The notes: generated from the letters alone by a model not told the origin. A stretch of 64,000 nt of DNA from Dyadobacter fermentans (GCF_019924045.1 NZ_JAHXBN010000025.1:14264-78263), one strand, 5' to 3'; shown: positions 7,096 to 16,897, counted from the first letter of the stretch. Numbers and translations are program-made.

Positions 7096-9816
7096 ATGAG
7101 ATTCGCGCTGATCGCTTTCCTGTTGCTGACGTTGTTTGCGGGCTGTGCCGAAAAACAGGGAGATGCGTATGTCATCGGGTTTTCTCAATGCACTGGCGAC
7201 GACGAATGGCGGCGTGCCATGCTCGACGGCATGCAGCGTGAGCTTGCATTTCATAACAATGCAAAACTGATTTTCAAGGATGCACATGCGAACAGCACGG
7301 TGCAGGTGAAGCAGATCGAAGAGCTTCTGCAAAGCGGCATTCAGCTGCTGATCGTCTCGCCCAACGAGTCGGACCCGCTTACCCCGGTGATTGAAAAGGC
7401 CTATCAAAAAGGCATTCCCGTGGTGGTCGTCGATCGGCGCACATCTTCGCCTTATTACACGGCTTACGTGGGCGGGGACAATTACCAGGTAGGCAAAACC
7501 GTGGGCGAATATGCTGCTACATTGCTGGGCGGCAAGGGCAAGATGATCGAAGTTACCGGCCTGCCCCGCTCCTCACCTGCCTCCGACCGCCACCGTGGCC
7601 TCGTGGACGCGCTCGCGACCCGGCCGGGCATTCAGCGCGTGGCCACATTAAATGGCCAGTGGGAAAAAAATATTGCCAAAAAAGAACTCCGTAAAGCGCT
7701 TCCTAACTTCCCTGACCTCGATCTCATCTTCGCGCAGAATGAGGTAATGGCCAAGGGTGCGCGGGAGGTTTGCAACGAAATTTTCCCCGAACGCAAAATC
7801 CGCGTGATCGGCGTCGACGGCCTCCCTGGCCAATTCGGCGATATTCAAATGGTGTATGATGGCCAGATTACCGCCACGGCACTTTACCCCACGGGCGGAG
7901 AGGAAGCCGCCAGGGTAGCGATGAATATCCTGCAAAAACAACCCTATCAAAAAGAAAATCTGCTGCAAACGGCGATTATCGACTCGTCGAATGTGCGGAT
8001 GATCAAGATGCAAACCGACAAGATGATCTCCCAGCAGAACGATATCGAACGCCAGCAGGCGCGGATCGACGAGCAGCTGGAAATCTACCACACCCAGCGC
8101 GGGCTGCTGTACGTCATGACCGGCCTGTTCATCGTTTCGATCATTCTTGGCTCGGTTGCATTGTATTCGCTGATCGAAAACAAGAAGATCAACAAAGAGC
8201 TGAATTCCAAAAACTCCGAAATCCTGATCCAGCGCAACCGCATTCAGGACATCGCCGAAAAAGCGCAGGAAGCGACGGAATCCAAATTCAGGTTTTTTAC
8301 CAACATTTCCCACGAATTCAGGACGCCGCTGACGCTCATTCTGGCGCCTGTGGAAGAGCTTTTAAGACAAAAAAATGAGAGCCCGGCCGTTAAAAAGAAC
8401 CTCTCCCTGGTTCAAAAGAATGCCAGGAGGCTGCTGTGGCTCGTCAACCAGCTCATGGATTTCCGTAAGATCGAAAGCGGCAAGATCCGCTTGCAGGTTA
8501 CGGAAAACGACATTGTCGCGTTCATCAGCGAGTTAATGCTGCCTTTTGAGCAGGTGGCTAAAAAGCGAAGGATCGATTTCCGGTTGATCACCACAATTAG
8601 CCAATTAAATGTCTGGTTTGACCGCGACATGATGGATAAAGTATTGTTCAACCTGCTTTCAAATGCATTTAAATTCACTGCCGACTGGGGGCATATCTAC
8701 ATTCATATCAGCCATTCGGGCGATGAAGTGACGTTCAAAGTGCAAGATAACGGCTCGGGGCTCAGCGAAGCTGATATTGCAGGGGCATTCGAAATGTTTT
8801 ACCAGGGAAAAAACTCCATTAAAGGCACCGGGCTTGGCTTACCGCTTTCGCGCGAATTTGTGGAATTGCACCAGGGTACCATTGCCGCCGACGGTAAAAA
8901 AGGTGAAGGCGCCACATTCACTGTTACATTACCGCTCGGAAACGACCATTTCCAGCAAGAAGACATTGCCGATCCCGCTGCCGGCACCATCGAAAAGTCG
9001 GTCGCCTGGACGGACACCGGGACGGAGACGCCCGTTCAAACCGCGCTCGCAGAGCCCAAAGACCTCCCTACCGTGGTCGTGATCGAGGATAATGAAGATT
9101 TGCTCGGATTCATGACAGCCCTTTTACAAAACCAATACGAGATGATCACGGCCACCGACGGTAAGGCCGGGCTGGATCAATGCTTCGACACCGTCCCCGA
9201 CCTGGTTATCTGCGACGTGATGTTGCCAGGCATGGACGGCTTGCAGATCACCTCCGCCCTCAAATCCGATATGCGCACATCGCACATCCCCGTGATCCTG
9301 CTCACCGCCAAAAATACGTCTGAGCAGCAGGTCGAGGGCATGCAGGCACGCGCGGACATGTACATGACCAAGCCATTCAGCCCCCAATTTTTACAGGAAA
9401 GCATGCGCAGTCTGCTGACCAACCGACAATTGCTGCAATCGGCACAAGTGGGTCGGAATATCGGCGATACCGAAACCGGGCTGTCCCGCCTCGATAAGAA
9501 GTTCGTCAACGAGCTTCGTGCGCTCATCGTTTCGCGCCTCGGCGACCCTACCCTCACCGTGGAATCCATCGGCAAGGAAATGGGCCTGTCGCGCGTGCAG
9601 CTTTTCCGCAAAACCAAAGCCTTACTGGGTGGCGGCACCAACGATCTTATTCTCAACCTCCGCCTCGAAAAGGCCTGCACCCTGCTCCGCAACCCCGATC
9701 TCACCGTCGCGGAAATTGCCGACCAGACCGGTTTTACTTCGCAGAGCTATTTTTCCACGGTTTTCAAAACGCGGTTTGGCGTATCGCCGAAGGACTGGCG
9801 GTTGGTGAAAAGTTAG
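7096..9816 (+). CDS. Hybrid two-component regulator with periplasmic-binding-protein sensor (fructan HTCS)
   Basis: This 906-aa protein combines sensor kinase, receiver and DNA-binding domain in one inner-membrane chain. Domains in order: signal segment with LFAGC (1-17); type I periplasmic sugar-binding fold (about 24-300, with VIGFSQCTGDDEW, VSPNESDPL, VVVDRR and VIGVDG); short coiled coil (305-335); one membrane helix (336-360); HisKA with NISHEFRTPL and His406; HATPase with DNGSG and GTGLGL; receiver with phospho-acceptor Asp707 in ICDVMLPG; AraC-type helix-turn-helix (about 800-906). Known fructan HTCS of Bacteroides thetaiotaomicron (BT1754) has this architecture and binds fructose. Together with GH32 and the kinase, fructose sensing is the best inference. 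Confidence 0.9.
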   Translation: MRFALIAFLLLTLFAGCAEKQGDAYVIGFSQCTGDDEWRRAMLDGMQRELAFHNNAKLIFKDAHANSTVQVKQIEELLQSGIQLLIVSPNESDPLTPVIEKAYQKGIPVVVVDRRTSSPYYTAYVGGDNYQVGKTVGEYAATLLGGKGKMIEVTGLPRSSPASDRHRGLVDALATRPGIQRVATLNGQWEKNIAKKELRKALPNFPDLDLIFAQNEVMAKGAREVCNEIFPERKIRVIGVDGLPGQFGDIQMVYDGQITATALYPTGGEEAARVAMNILQKQPYQKENLLQTAIIDSSNVRMIKMQTDKMISQQNDIERQQARIDEQLEIYHTQRGLLYVMTGLFIVSIILGSVALYSLIENKKINKELNSKNSEILIQRNRIQDIAEKAQEATESKFRFFTNISHEFRTPLTLILAPVEELLRQKNESPAVKKNLSLVQKNARRLLWLVNQLMDFRKIESGKIRLQVTENDIVAFISELMLPFEQVAKKRRIDFRLITTISQLNVWFDRDMMDKVLFNLLSNAFKFTADWGHIYIHISHSGDEVTFKVQDNGSGLSEADIAGAFEMFYQGKNSIKGTGLGLPLSREFVELHQGTIAADGKKGEGATFTVTLPLGNDHFQQEDIADPAAGTIEKSVAWTDTGTETPVQTALAEPKDLPTVVVIEDNEDLLGFMTALLQNQYEMITATDGKAGLDQCFDTVPDLVICDVMLPGMDGLQITSALKSDMRTSHIPVILLTAKNTSEQQVEGMQARADMYMTKPFSPQFLQESMRSLLTNRQLLQSAQVGRNIGDTETGLSRLDKKFVNELRALIVSRLGDPTLTVESIGKEMGLSRVQLFRKTKALLGGGTNDLILNLRLEKACTLLRNPDLTVAEIADQTGFTSQSYFSTVFKTRFGVSPKDWRLVKS

Positions 9817-9841
9817 AAAAAATTTAGAGAAGGCTCCAAAA

Positions 9842-9878
9842 AAAGCGCAAATCTGACCTATTATCAGATTTGCGCTTT
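9842..9878. terminator. Bidirectional intrinsic terminator between convergent HTCS and susD
   Basis: A 15-bp perfect stem, AAAGCGCAAATCTGA with TCAGATTTGCGCTTT, encloses a 7-base loop. A-rich and T-rich ends give a U-tract on both strands. It lies between the HTCS stop (9816) and the stop of the minus-strand susD (9904), and serves both. Confidence 0.88.
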
Positions 9879-9903
9879 GTATTTAAACTCCTACATTAAC
9901 CGT

Positions 9904-11754
9904 TTACAATCCCTTGGCTGGGATCTCTGTCAATGGCGGTATGTTATTCTGGAAGCCGTTGTAACCTTTGTTTTGGTTGATCCGCCCCTGGGTGTTTCCG
10001 TCGATCGCCGGTTGCGGAACAGGCCAAAGCACGTGGTATGGGCTCATGGTGTATTCGTCGGCGTGGCGTGTTTTAACACCTTTGTTATAGAAATCGCTCT
10101 TTTCCATGATGCGGTCATAGAAATAGTTGTTCTCGGAGAAGGATTCCATGTTGTAAGTCTTCCCGTTCGGAGCTGGTTTGCCGGTCATCGCGAAAATATA
10201 TGCAACACGGGTCAGCTCGGTCTTGCGCGGCTCTTCGAAATACAACTCGCGCGCACGCTCGTCGAGCACGGTACCGATGTTTACGTCCGCAGGCTTGTAG
10301 GGATCGCAGTTGGCACGGGTGCGCACGGCATTAATATCCTTCGCAGCATTCACCATGTCACCTTTCCACGCATAGGCTTCCGCGCGAAGCAGGTAAGTTT
10401 CTGCCAAACGGAATACGTACCAGTCGGTATTACCACCATTTGGCTGTACTTTCAGAGGATCCTCGATGTACAGTTTATAGCTCGGCCAGTCGAACCAGCA
10501 GCGGATTGTGTCAATCGTCAGTAAGGCACCGGCGTCGTTCCTTAGTTGAAGGTGCTTACCATAGTACGGGTCGTTCAGCTTCGATTTCAAATCCGGGTGG
10601 TTGTAAACAATGTCCTCCATCCGGGTCCAGTTACCGGGAGCGTGGCGAAGGTCCTTTTTATCATCCCAAACACCTTCCTGCGAGTAGTAGGTCGGCCGTA
10701 CGCGACCAATGCCACGGCCAAGGGTCGTCACCTGATCGATCTCGATCTTCGCGACATCGCTGGTCCCGCGGTTTCCGGCCGGGGTAGTGATGTTGTTATG
10801 CCAGAACGGAACTGTATTACGCATCAGCTGAATACCGCCGTCGATGTTACCGTCGATGCTTACGCGGTCGATCACCATCATCAGGCCTTCCGTATTGGCT
10901 CCGATCGATTTGTTGGCCGGGCGGTGCAAGTCCCAGATCACATTGCGGGCAGGATTGTTGACGTCCACCCCGAACCGGGACGTCATGAGCTTGTGTGTTC
11001 CGCCGTCGATCACATTGCTGGCCGATTTGATGGCATCGTCGAACAAACCGAGGGCGAGGTTCACTTTGGTCAGCAAATGGCTCACCGAGCCTTTATTAAC
11101 CGTTCCCTTGTCGGTAACGGCAGTCACCCATTTTTCAGCAAATTCGAGATCTTCCTTCATTTTTTTCAGGATTACCTCGCGCTTGGTCGTTTGGAAATCC
11201 AGTTTAGGGCCTACGATTTCGTCCAGGATCAGCGGAACATCCCCGAATTGCTGCGTAAGCCGGTAGTACCGCGCCGCGCGGTGGAAGTAAGCCGCCCCAA
11301 GCAATGCATTTTTCTCGGCATCGTCCTTATAGTTGGTAGGCTGATTGATCCTTGAAATCACCACATTCGCATATTTCACCCCTTTATACCCTTCACTCCA
11401 GTACCAGCCGATCTTGTTGTAGTCGCCACTGTTAAGCTGGGCATCCGGCGTAATCAGCAAATTGAGGTTCTGTGCCGGCCCCGACTTGTCGGTGGTGCCC
11501 TCCACAGCGATGTCCGAGAAAATCGATTCAGTCACCATCGGAGGCGCGTCACCGTACCATTCCAGGCGCATATTCCTTTCGCAGGCTACAATCGCCGCAC
11601 GTAAACCACCGACGTCGTTGAACGTTTCGTCCGGGTTATAGAACGACAACGGTTCCGGCGCCAGCCAGCCGTCCTTGCAGCTCACGACCGTCAATCCCAT
11701 CAGCACGCAGGATACGGTCAGAATTCTTTTTGATTTTTGATATATGGTATTCAT
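9904..11754 (-). CDS. SusD/RagB-family lipoprotein (orphan pair)
   Basis: This 616-aa SusD homologue has a lipobox-like GLTVVSC near residue 26 and the opening KDGWLAPEPLSFYNPDETF. The central part contains SusD-like helices (YFHRAARYYRLTQQFGDVPLI). Towards the C-terminus LDERARELYFEEPRKTELTRVAY corresponds to the family's RRxELxFE motif, and YHVLWPVPQPAIDGN is the final sorting-like segment. It is encoded 25 bp after susC on the same strand, so the two form a transporter pair. No glycosidase or regulator is transcribed with it. Its cargo is unknown; the adjacent fucose genes are a weak hint only. Confidence 0.92.
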   Translation of the reverse strand: MNTIYQKSKRILTVSCVLMGLTVVSCKDGWLAPEPLSFYNPDETFNDVGGLRAAIVACERNMRLEWYGDAPPMVTESIFSDIAVEGTTDKSGPAQNLNLLITPDAQLNSGDYNKIGWYWSEGYKGVKYANVVISRINQPTNYKDDAEKNALLGAAYFHRAARYYRLTQQFGDVPLILDEIVGPKLDFQTTKREVILKKMKEDLEFAEKWVTAVTDKGTVNKGSVSHLLTKVNLALGLFDDAIKSASNVIDGGTHKLMTSRFGVDVNNPARNVIWDLHRPANKSIGANTEGLMMVIDRVSIDGNIDGGIQLMRNTVPFWHNNITTPAGNRGTSDVAKIEIDQVTTLGRGIGRVRPTYYSQEGVWDDKKDLRHAPGNWTRMEDIVYNHPDLKSKLNDPYYGKHLQLRNDAGALLTIDTIRCWFDWPSYKLYIEDPLKVQPNGGNTDWYVFRLAETYLLRAEAYAWKGDMVNAAKDINAVRTRANCDPYKPADVNIGTVLDERARELYFEEPRKTELTRVAYIFAMTGKPAPNGKTYNMESFSENNYFYDRIMEKSDFYNKGVKTRHADEYTMSPYHVLWPVPQPAIDGNTQGRINQNKGYNGFQNNIPPLTEIPAKGL

Positions 11755-11779
11755 TTTGACTCGATTGGGATAATAGCTA

Positions 11780-14700
11780 TTAAAGGGTGATATCGACGCC
11801 CATCGTAAAAATGCGCGGGCTCGGAACTGAGTAGGTCAGGTTCTGATTCGTTGCACCGTTGGTACCGTTTTCAGGATCCCAGAATTTCCAGTTGGATATA
11901 AACCCGATATTTCTCACGTTGGCATAAAGGCGCAGGTTCTGGACCGAAATGCGCTGTACCAGGTTTTTCGGAATGGTGTAGGCCACCGCAAAGCTCTCGA
12001 AACGCACGAAAGATTTGCTTTGGTAAACGCTATACCCCGTGGCCGAACCCTCGCTCGAATAAAGTCTCGCCCATTCGTTGTTCCGGTTTTCGGCAGTCCA
12101 GTAAGGAAACACATACGAGCTGCTGCGATCCGGGAAGCCCGGGCGGTTCTTCATCTGGTTGAACTCCCCTTTTTGCCCTACATAAGAATACACCATGAAC
12201 GACACATCGAAGTTTTTGAACAGGTTGAATTCGTTGCGCAGCGTGAAACGTGCGCGCGGGCTCTGGTATCCCTGGAACACCTTGTCGTCGTTGGTGAACT
12301 TGCCGTCGTTGTTCACATCGAGGATCTTGTGGTCGCCCGGCTTCACGCCGTATCTTTTGGCTTCCTCCGCCTCTTCCACCTGCCATACGCCGATCACCTT
12401 GTAGTTCCAGATCTCGTCGATCGCATGCCCGATAAACCATTTGTTGGTAATATCGTCTGCCTCACGCTCGCCGGTCACATTGCCGGCAGCATCCTTGATC
12501 GCCGTCTTATTACCGTAAAGGTGTACAATCTTGTTACGGTTCATCTGCACGTTCAAGGTCGACCGCCACGAGAAGTTGTCTCTCTTCATGTTGTTCGAGT
12601 TCAGGCTCAGTTCAAGACCCTTGTTGTCGATCTGGCCAAGGTTGTCGAGTACGAAATCAAAGCCGAGTACGTTCGGCAATGCGCGCTTCACGAGCAGGTC
12701 GCGGGTAGACGACTTGTACAATTCCAGGCTACCGTCGATCTTGTTATTGAAAAAACCGAAATCGATACCGAAGTTGAGTGAGTTGGTGCGCTCCCATTTG
12801 AGGTTCGGGTTTTGCATGCGGTCGACATACAGCTGGCTCACCTGGTACACTGTCCCGCCTGAGTTCACGTGCAGGTACTTGCCGGTGGCGAGGTTGGCCA
12901 ACGCGTCGTAGCGCCCGATGTCCCGGTTCCCGTTGCTACCGTACGATAAGCGTAGTTTACCGTAGTTCAGCCAGTTGATTTTAATGAAAGGTTCGTCGGT
13001 AAATACCCAACCCAACGCCGCGGAAGCGAACGTCGCACGGGGATTTTTCTGCCCGAACGCCGAATACCCGTCGCGACGCGTCGACAACGTCAGCATGTAG
13101 CGGTCTTTGAAGGTATAGTACAAACGTGCCATCAAGGCGTCGGCAGTACTCGTCTGGTCATCGCTCCACATGACCGGCGCATTACCGGCGCTGATGTTGT
13201 GGTAACCCAGGAAGTCGTTCGGTGCAAACCCCTTGTTCGAAACGCTGTCGCTCCACGAACGGTATCTTTCTTTGTTGGCAAGCAAGGTCACGTCGAAGCT
13301 GTGCTTTTCGGCAAATGTCTTGTTCCATTTCAGGATATTATCGATCTGCCAGCTGAAAAACCGTGAATCCGCACGCGATGCCCTGCCGCCTTCCGCTGCC
13401 CATTCCATACTTTTGGACGACTCGGCATTGTATCGGTGGTACACTTCGTAGCGCGGGGTAAAATTGGCCTGGTAAGTAATGCCGAACGGCAATGCCACTT
13501 TCGCAAAAATCACATTGTTGATGGTGATCGACCCCTTGTCGCGGTCGGTGAAACTACGCGCATAGTAGGGGTGGTTACCGCCGCTGGCCTCGTCGTTGGG
13601 GCGCCACTTGTACGTCCCGTCTGCATTAAATTCCGATCCCCACGGCGACAAGTTCGGCGCGAGGTCGATGTTCACCGGCACCTGGCTTTCGTCGCGGTCG
13701 GCGAATTGGGTATTGAGGCCCACCGTCAGGAACTTGTTAACCTTTCCTTCGAGGTTCACACGGGCACGTACGGTGCTGTACGCGTCACCCACGACGATCC
13801 CCTGGTTGTTCAGGTAGCCCAATGACATGTAATACGATACCTTATCGTTTCTACCCGAAAGGCTCAGCGTATGATCCTGACGGAACCCCTTCTGGAATAT
13901 TTTGGAATACCAGTCGACGCTCTTTCCGTCCTTGTAATTTTGAATTTCGGCCGGCTGCATATTCAATCGCTGTAACCAAACGGTGGTTGGGTCGCCCTTA
14001 TCCTTGCCGAACCATTGTTCGAGGGTTACGCCTGCCGGCAGGTTGTTCGGGTTTGCGAAGGTCCAGGGGTCGGTCGTTGCGTTGATGTTCCGCATTACCT
14101 CCTGCCGCCAGGAGATAAACCCATCGGGGCTCAGAACCGGCTGATTTTTAGCTACTTCCGCAAAACCAACGTTGCTATTGATATTGATAATCGTCTTTCC
14201 TTCCTTCCCTTTTTTGGTGGTAACCAGGATCACCCCGCTCGCAGCCTTCGCGCCAAAAACCGCCGCGGAGCTCGCATCTTTGAGGACATCGATCGTCTCG
14301 ATATCGTTCGGGTTAATGTCTTCCAGTCCGCCGTAGTAAATCGCCCCGTCGAGTACGACCAGCGGGCTGCTCCCTGCGCCGAGGGAGTTGGTTCCGCGCA
14401 CGGCCACGTTACCGCCCCCTTTTGCCGAGGCCGAAAAACCGACATTCATACCCGGGATATTTCCACGAAGTACATCCTGCACCGACTGCGGGTTTTCATT
14501 TTCGAGCTTCGTCGCATTCACCTGCGACACAGCGCCGGTTAAGTCACGCTTTTTCGCAGTACCATAGCCCACCACGACCACTTCATCGAGTGTCTTCTGA
14601 TCACTGCCAAGTTCCACGTCGATAATGCTCGCATTACCGGCCTGTTTCTCCTGGGTAACAAAACCCACGGCCGAGAATACCAGCACATCACTTTCGGATT

Positions 14701-14956
14701 TGATCTGAATCTGGAATTTTCCTTCCGCGTCCGTCGTGGTACCATTGGTAGTACCTTTCACAACGACCGTCACACCGGGAATCGGGGACTTATCGTCCTT
14801 GGCAAGTACCTGGCCTGTAATGGTCTTGTCCACACTGTGTCGGCCCACTTTGGTAAGTGGCCGGGCCAGGGATTCCGGGAACGCCGTAGCGGGCCGAAGC
14901 AATAAAAGCAGGCACCCCGCTGCACAAAAAAGAGACTGGGTAGATCCTCTTTTCAT
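11780..14956 (-). CDS. SusC/RagA-family TonB-dependent transporter (orphan pair)
   Basis: This 1058-aa outer-membrane transporter starts with a signal peptide (FCAAGCLLLLLRPATAFPES). A linker and a carboxypeptidase-regulatory-like domain follow (ITGQVLAKDDKSPIPGVTVV), then the SusC signature LDEVVVVGYGTAKKRDLTGAV, the plug (VAVRGTNSLGAGSSPLVVLDG) and the barrel, which ends IFTMGVDITL. Length and motif order are normal. The susD gene follows directly. The pair is convergent with the fructan HTCS and separated from the fucose operon by a small unknown gene and an AraC regulator, so its regulator is not obvious. Confidence 0.93.
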   Translation of the reverse strand: MKRGSTQSLFCAAGCLLLLLRPATAFPESLARPLTKVGRHSVDKTITGQVLAKDDKSPIPGVTVVVKGTTNGTTTDAEGKFQIQIKSESDVLVFSAVGFVTQEKQAGNASIIDVELGSDQKTLDEVVVVGYGTAKKRDLTGAVSQVNATKLENENPQSVQDVLRGNIPGMNVGFSASAKGGGNVAVRGTNSLGAGSSPLVVLDGAIYYGGLEDINPNDIETIDVLKDASSAAVFGAKAASGVILVTTKKGKEGKTIININSNVGFAEVAKNQPVLSPDGFISWRQEVMRNINATTDPWTFANPNNLPAGVTLEQWFGKDKGDPTTVWLQRLNMQPAEIQNYKDGKSVDWYSKIFQKGFRQDHTLSLSGRNDKVSYYMSLGYLNNQGIVVGDAYSTVRARVNLEGKVNKFLTVGLNTQFADRDESQVPVNIDLAPNLSPWGSEFNADGTYKWRPNDEASGGNHPYYARSFTDRDKGSITINNVIFAKVALPFGITYQANFTPRYEVYHRYNAESSKSMEWAAEGGRASRADSRFFSWQIDNILKWNKTFAEKHSFDVTLLANKERYRSWSDSVSNKGFAPNDFLGYHNISAGNAPVMWSDDQTSTADALMARLYYTFKDRYMLTLSTRRDGYSAFGQKNPRATFASAALGWVFTDEPFIKINWLNYGKLRLSYGSNGNRDIGRYDALANLATGKYLHVNSGGTVYQVSQLYVDRMQNPNLKWERTNSLNFGIDFGFFNNKIDGSLELYKSSTRDLLVKRALPNVLGFDFVLDNLGQIDNKGLELSLNSNNMKRDNFSWRSTLNVQMNRNKIVHLYGNKTAIKDAAGNVTGEREADDITNKWFIGHAIDEIWNYKVIGVWQVEEAEEAKRYGVKPGDHKILDVNNDGKFTNDDKVFQGYQSPRARFTLRNEFNLFKNFDVSFMVYSYVGQKGEFNQMKNRPGFPDRSSSYVFPYWTAENRNNEWARLYSSEGSATGYSVYQSKSFVRFESFAVAYTIPKNLVQRISVQNLRLYANVRNIGFISNWKFWDPENGTNGATNQNLTYSVPSPRIFTMGVDITL

Positions 14957-15191
14957 AGTTAGTAAGATTGGTTAAAATTGGGTTTAGCATCGTCTCTCTA
15001 CGATGTTAAGATTTCATGACGGAATTGAATTTCTCCCACCCCGACACCAATTCGTCATATTTTTTCCAAAAAGTATTCAAACCGCTGATAGTCAGTACTT
15101 CACAAACGTGTGTGCGCAAACAGTCACTACGTGTCGACATTCCCAATTGACCCGATGCCCGAGCGATAGGGCGGGGCCAAAAAAAATCCTG

Positions 15192-15205
15192 AAAAACATG
15201 TTTTT
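15192..15205. promoter_or_regulatory. 14-bp perfect palindrome in the susC / small-gene intergenic region
   Basis: AAAAACATGTTTTT lies in the 296-bp divergent spacer between susC (start 14956) and the small secreted protein gene (start 15253), about 48 bp upstream of the latter. It is followed by TTGCCTATTTTG, which partly resembles a -7 box. It could be an operator. The rest of the spacer shows no recognisable feature. Confidence 0.3.
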
Positions 15206-15252
15206 TTGCCTATTTTGCCGCCCATTTAAACACATCTGTTATTAAAACCACT

Positions 15253-15843
15253 ATGAAACGTTTCCTCTTTTCGCTTGCCGCCACATTATTTCTGTTCGCA
15301 GGAGCCTCCAATGCCTTTGCACAAGGCCTTTCGGTTGAAAGTCTGCTCGACAAGGCCGTATCACTGACACAAAAAGGGGACAAGGCCGGGACGGCCGATG
15401 CGCTTACCCAGGGGGTTTCCGCTTTGGAAAAAGAGGCCAAATCCTCCGACGGCAGCCTGAAAGACAAACTGCTGGGCAAGGCAGGAGACCTCAAAAGCAT
15501 GATCCCGCTGGCTTCGTCGGGCAAGCTCTCGGGTGGTGCGCTGGGCAAGGTAGTTAACGCCGTAAAAATGCTGATCGGCGCCAATCGTATCAGCGGATTG
15601 CTAGGAAAAGGCGAATCGGGCCTGTTGGGCAATGCAGCAGGACTTACCAGCAGCCTCGGGCTGATCAAGGCGGGAAGTTCTATTTTGGGCGGTTCCAACG
15701 AGACGAAACTGAACGGATTGCTGGGCGAAGCTACCAAAACTGTTTCCGGACTGGACAAGAAGGGTCCGGCAGCCAAGTTGGCGGCAGCGGCATCATCAAA
15801 GCAACTGGGCAGCATCGTAAGCCTCGTTAGCTCGGCGCTGTGA
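15253..15843 (+). CDS. Secreted Ala/Leu/Gly-rich protein of unknown function
   Basis: I do not recognise this 196-aa protein. It has a clear signal peptide (MKRFLFSLAATLFLFAGASNAFA, cut near residue 23). The mature part is predicted helical and rich in Ala, Gly, Leu, Ser and Lys, with SLLDKAVSLTQKGDKAGTADALTQGVSAL, GLLGKGESGLLGN and LNGLLGEATKTVSGLDKKG. The repeated GLLG-type segments suggest amphipathic helices, but no catalytic motif, cysteine or lipobox is visible. It stands alone, diverging from susC and convergent with the AraC regulator, with a terminator right after it. A periplasmic or envelope role is the most that can be inferred. Confidence 0.7.
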   Translation: MKRFLFSLAATLFLFAGASNAFAQGLSVESLLDKAVSLTQKGDKAGTADALTQGVSALEKEAKSSDGSLKDKLLGKAGDLKSMIPLASSGKLSGGALGKVVNAVKMLIGANRISGLLGKGESGLLGNAAGLTSSLGLIKAGSSILGGSNETKLNGLLGEATKTVSGLDKKGPAAKLAAAASSKQLGSIVSLVSSAL

Positions 15844-15908
15844 TATCAACGCTTAATCGGCGTAAGCCGGAGGCCAAACGGCCTGACAATGTTTCGAATA
15901 ACGTTTAC

Positions 15909-15945
15909 AGCTACCCGTCAACTTCTGGCGGGTAGCTTAATTTTT
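15909..15945. terminator. Bidirectional terminator between the small secreted protein and AraC genes
   Basis: AGCTACCCG pairs with CGGGTAGCT across an 11-base loop, followed by TAATTTTTA on the plus strand. The right arm touches the stop codon of the minus-strand AraC gene (15937). It probably ends both convergent transcripts. Confidence 0.75.
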
Positions 15946-16815
15946 AGCCACAATGGCACTCCGGTACACCTTCGGCGACATTTTATTGATCTTCTTAAAG
16001 CATCGGTTGAAATAGGAAATATTGGTGTAACCGCATTCGAGCGCGATTTGCGTAACAGGCAAATCCGACTGCTGCAATAGTTTGCAGGCAAATCCGATAC
16101 GCACCTCATTGAGGAAATCGGAGAAGGTACGGTTGGTCAGCGTTTTGAAAAAGCGGCAAAAAGAGTGTAGCTGCAAACCGGCTACCGACGCGGCCTGTTG
16201 AAGGGTAATATCTTCCTTGAAATTCTGCTGAATGAAATGCATCAGCTTCGGCACGCGGCCGGACGTCTGGCTCGTGTAGCTGGCAATAGGGTCCGGGAGG
16301 TTGAGCCAAACGAGCTCCTCCGGGTCGAGCAGCTGATCGAGGATTTGCAGGAACGACGCCAGCATGCCCACATGGCGGTTCTGCTGCGCGTGCATTTGCT
16401 TTAAAATGTGAATAATGAGCTCCTTTTTCTCCCCGCAAATACGAATCCCCCGCTCCGATTCCCTGAAAAACTGTCTCAACTCCTGGGTATCGGTCAGCGC
16501 ACTCAAATGCTCGCAGATCAGCTCAGGATTAATGTAAAGCGCCAATGAAATGGCTTCGGAAGCCGGTTCGTCCGGTTTGGATTCGCTGTACCAGACGTGT
16601 GGAACATTCGGGCCGACAAACGTGAGGTCACCTTCCTCAAACCGCTCGATCGAATGGCCGATAATGCGGGTACCCGAGCCGGAAAGCACGTACACCAGCT
16701 GGCATTCTTTATGGAAATGAAAATCGGTCGAAAAGTACGGCCTCTCGATCTTCTTGACCACAAATGGCTTCTGCGAGGGCGCAAATTCCGGCAGCAGCGT
16801 ATAGGTCGCTTTCAT
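15937..16815 (-). CDS. AraC-family regulator with cupin sensor, probable fucose-operon regulator
   Basis: This 292-aa transcription factor has an N-terminal cupin (about 25-110: FSTDFHFHKECQLVYVLSGSG, GDLTFVGPNVPHVWY) that would bind a sugar effector. The C-terminal double helix-turn-helix (about 195-290) includes ITLQQAASVAGLQLHSFCRFFK and VTQIALECGYTNISYFNRCFKK followed by SPKVYR. It diverges from the L-fuconate dehydratase operon across a 279-bp spacer that holds a 12-bp direct repeat, the usual arrangement for a local regulator. Fucose or a pathway intermediate as effector is inferred from context. Confidence 0.85.
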   Translation of the reverse strand: MKATYTLLPEFAPSQKPFVVKKIERPYFSTDFHFHKECQLVYVLSGSGTRIIGHSIERFEEGDLTFVGPNVPHVWYSESKPDEPASEAISLALYINPELICEHLSALTDTQELRQFFRESERGIRICGEKKELIIHILKQMHAQQNRHVGMLASFLQILDQLLDPEELVWLNLPDPIASYTSQTSGRVPKLMHFIQQNFKEDITLQQAASVAGLQLHSFCRFFKTLTNRTFSDFLNEVRIGFACKLLQQSDLPVTQIALECGYTNISYFNRCFKKINKMSPKVYRSAIVAKN

Positions 16816-16841
16816 AGGTAAGGGAGCTTGAAAAAGTTACG

Positions 16842-16849
16842 CAAACATA
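16842..16849 (-). promoter_or_regulatory. Candidate -7 box of the AraC regulator gene
   Basis: Read on the minus strand this is TATGTTTG, a match to TAnnTTTG, placed 26 bp upstream of the AraC start codon and giving a leader of about 20 bases. The -33 element is not convincing. Confidence 0.4.
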
Positions 16850-16897
16850 GTACTACAAGTTATCAATCCGCCATTAACTTACAGGACTTATCACTTA

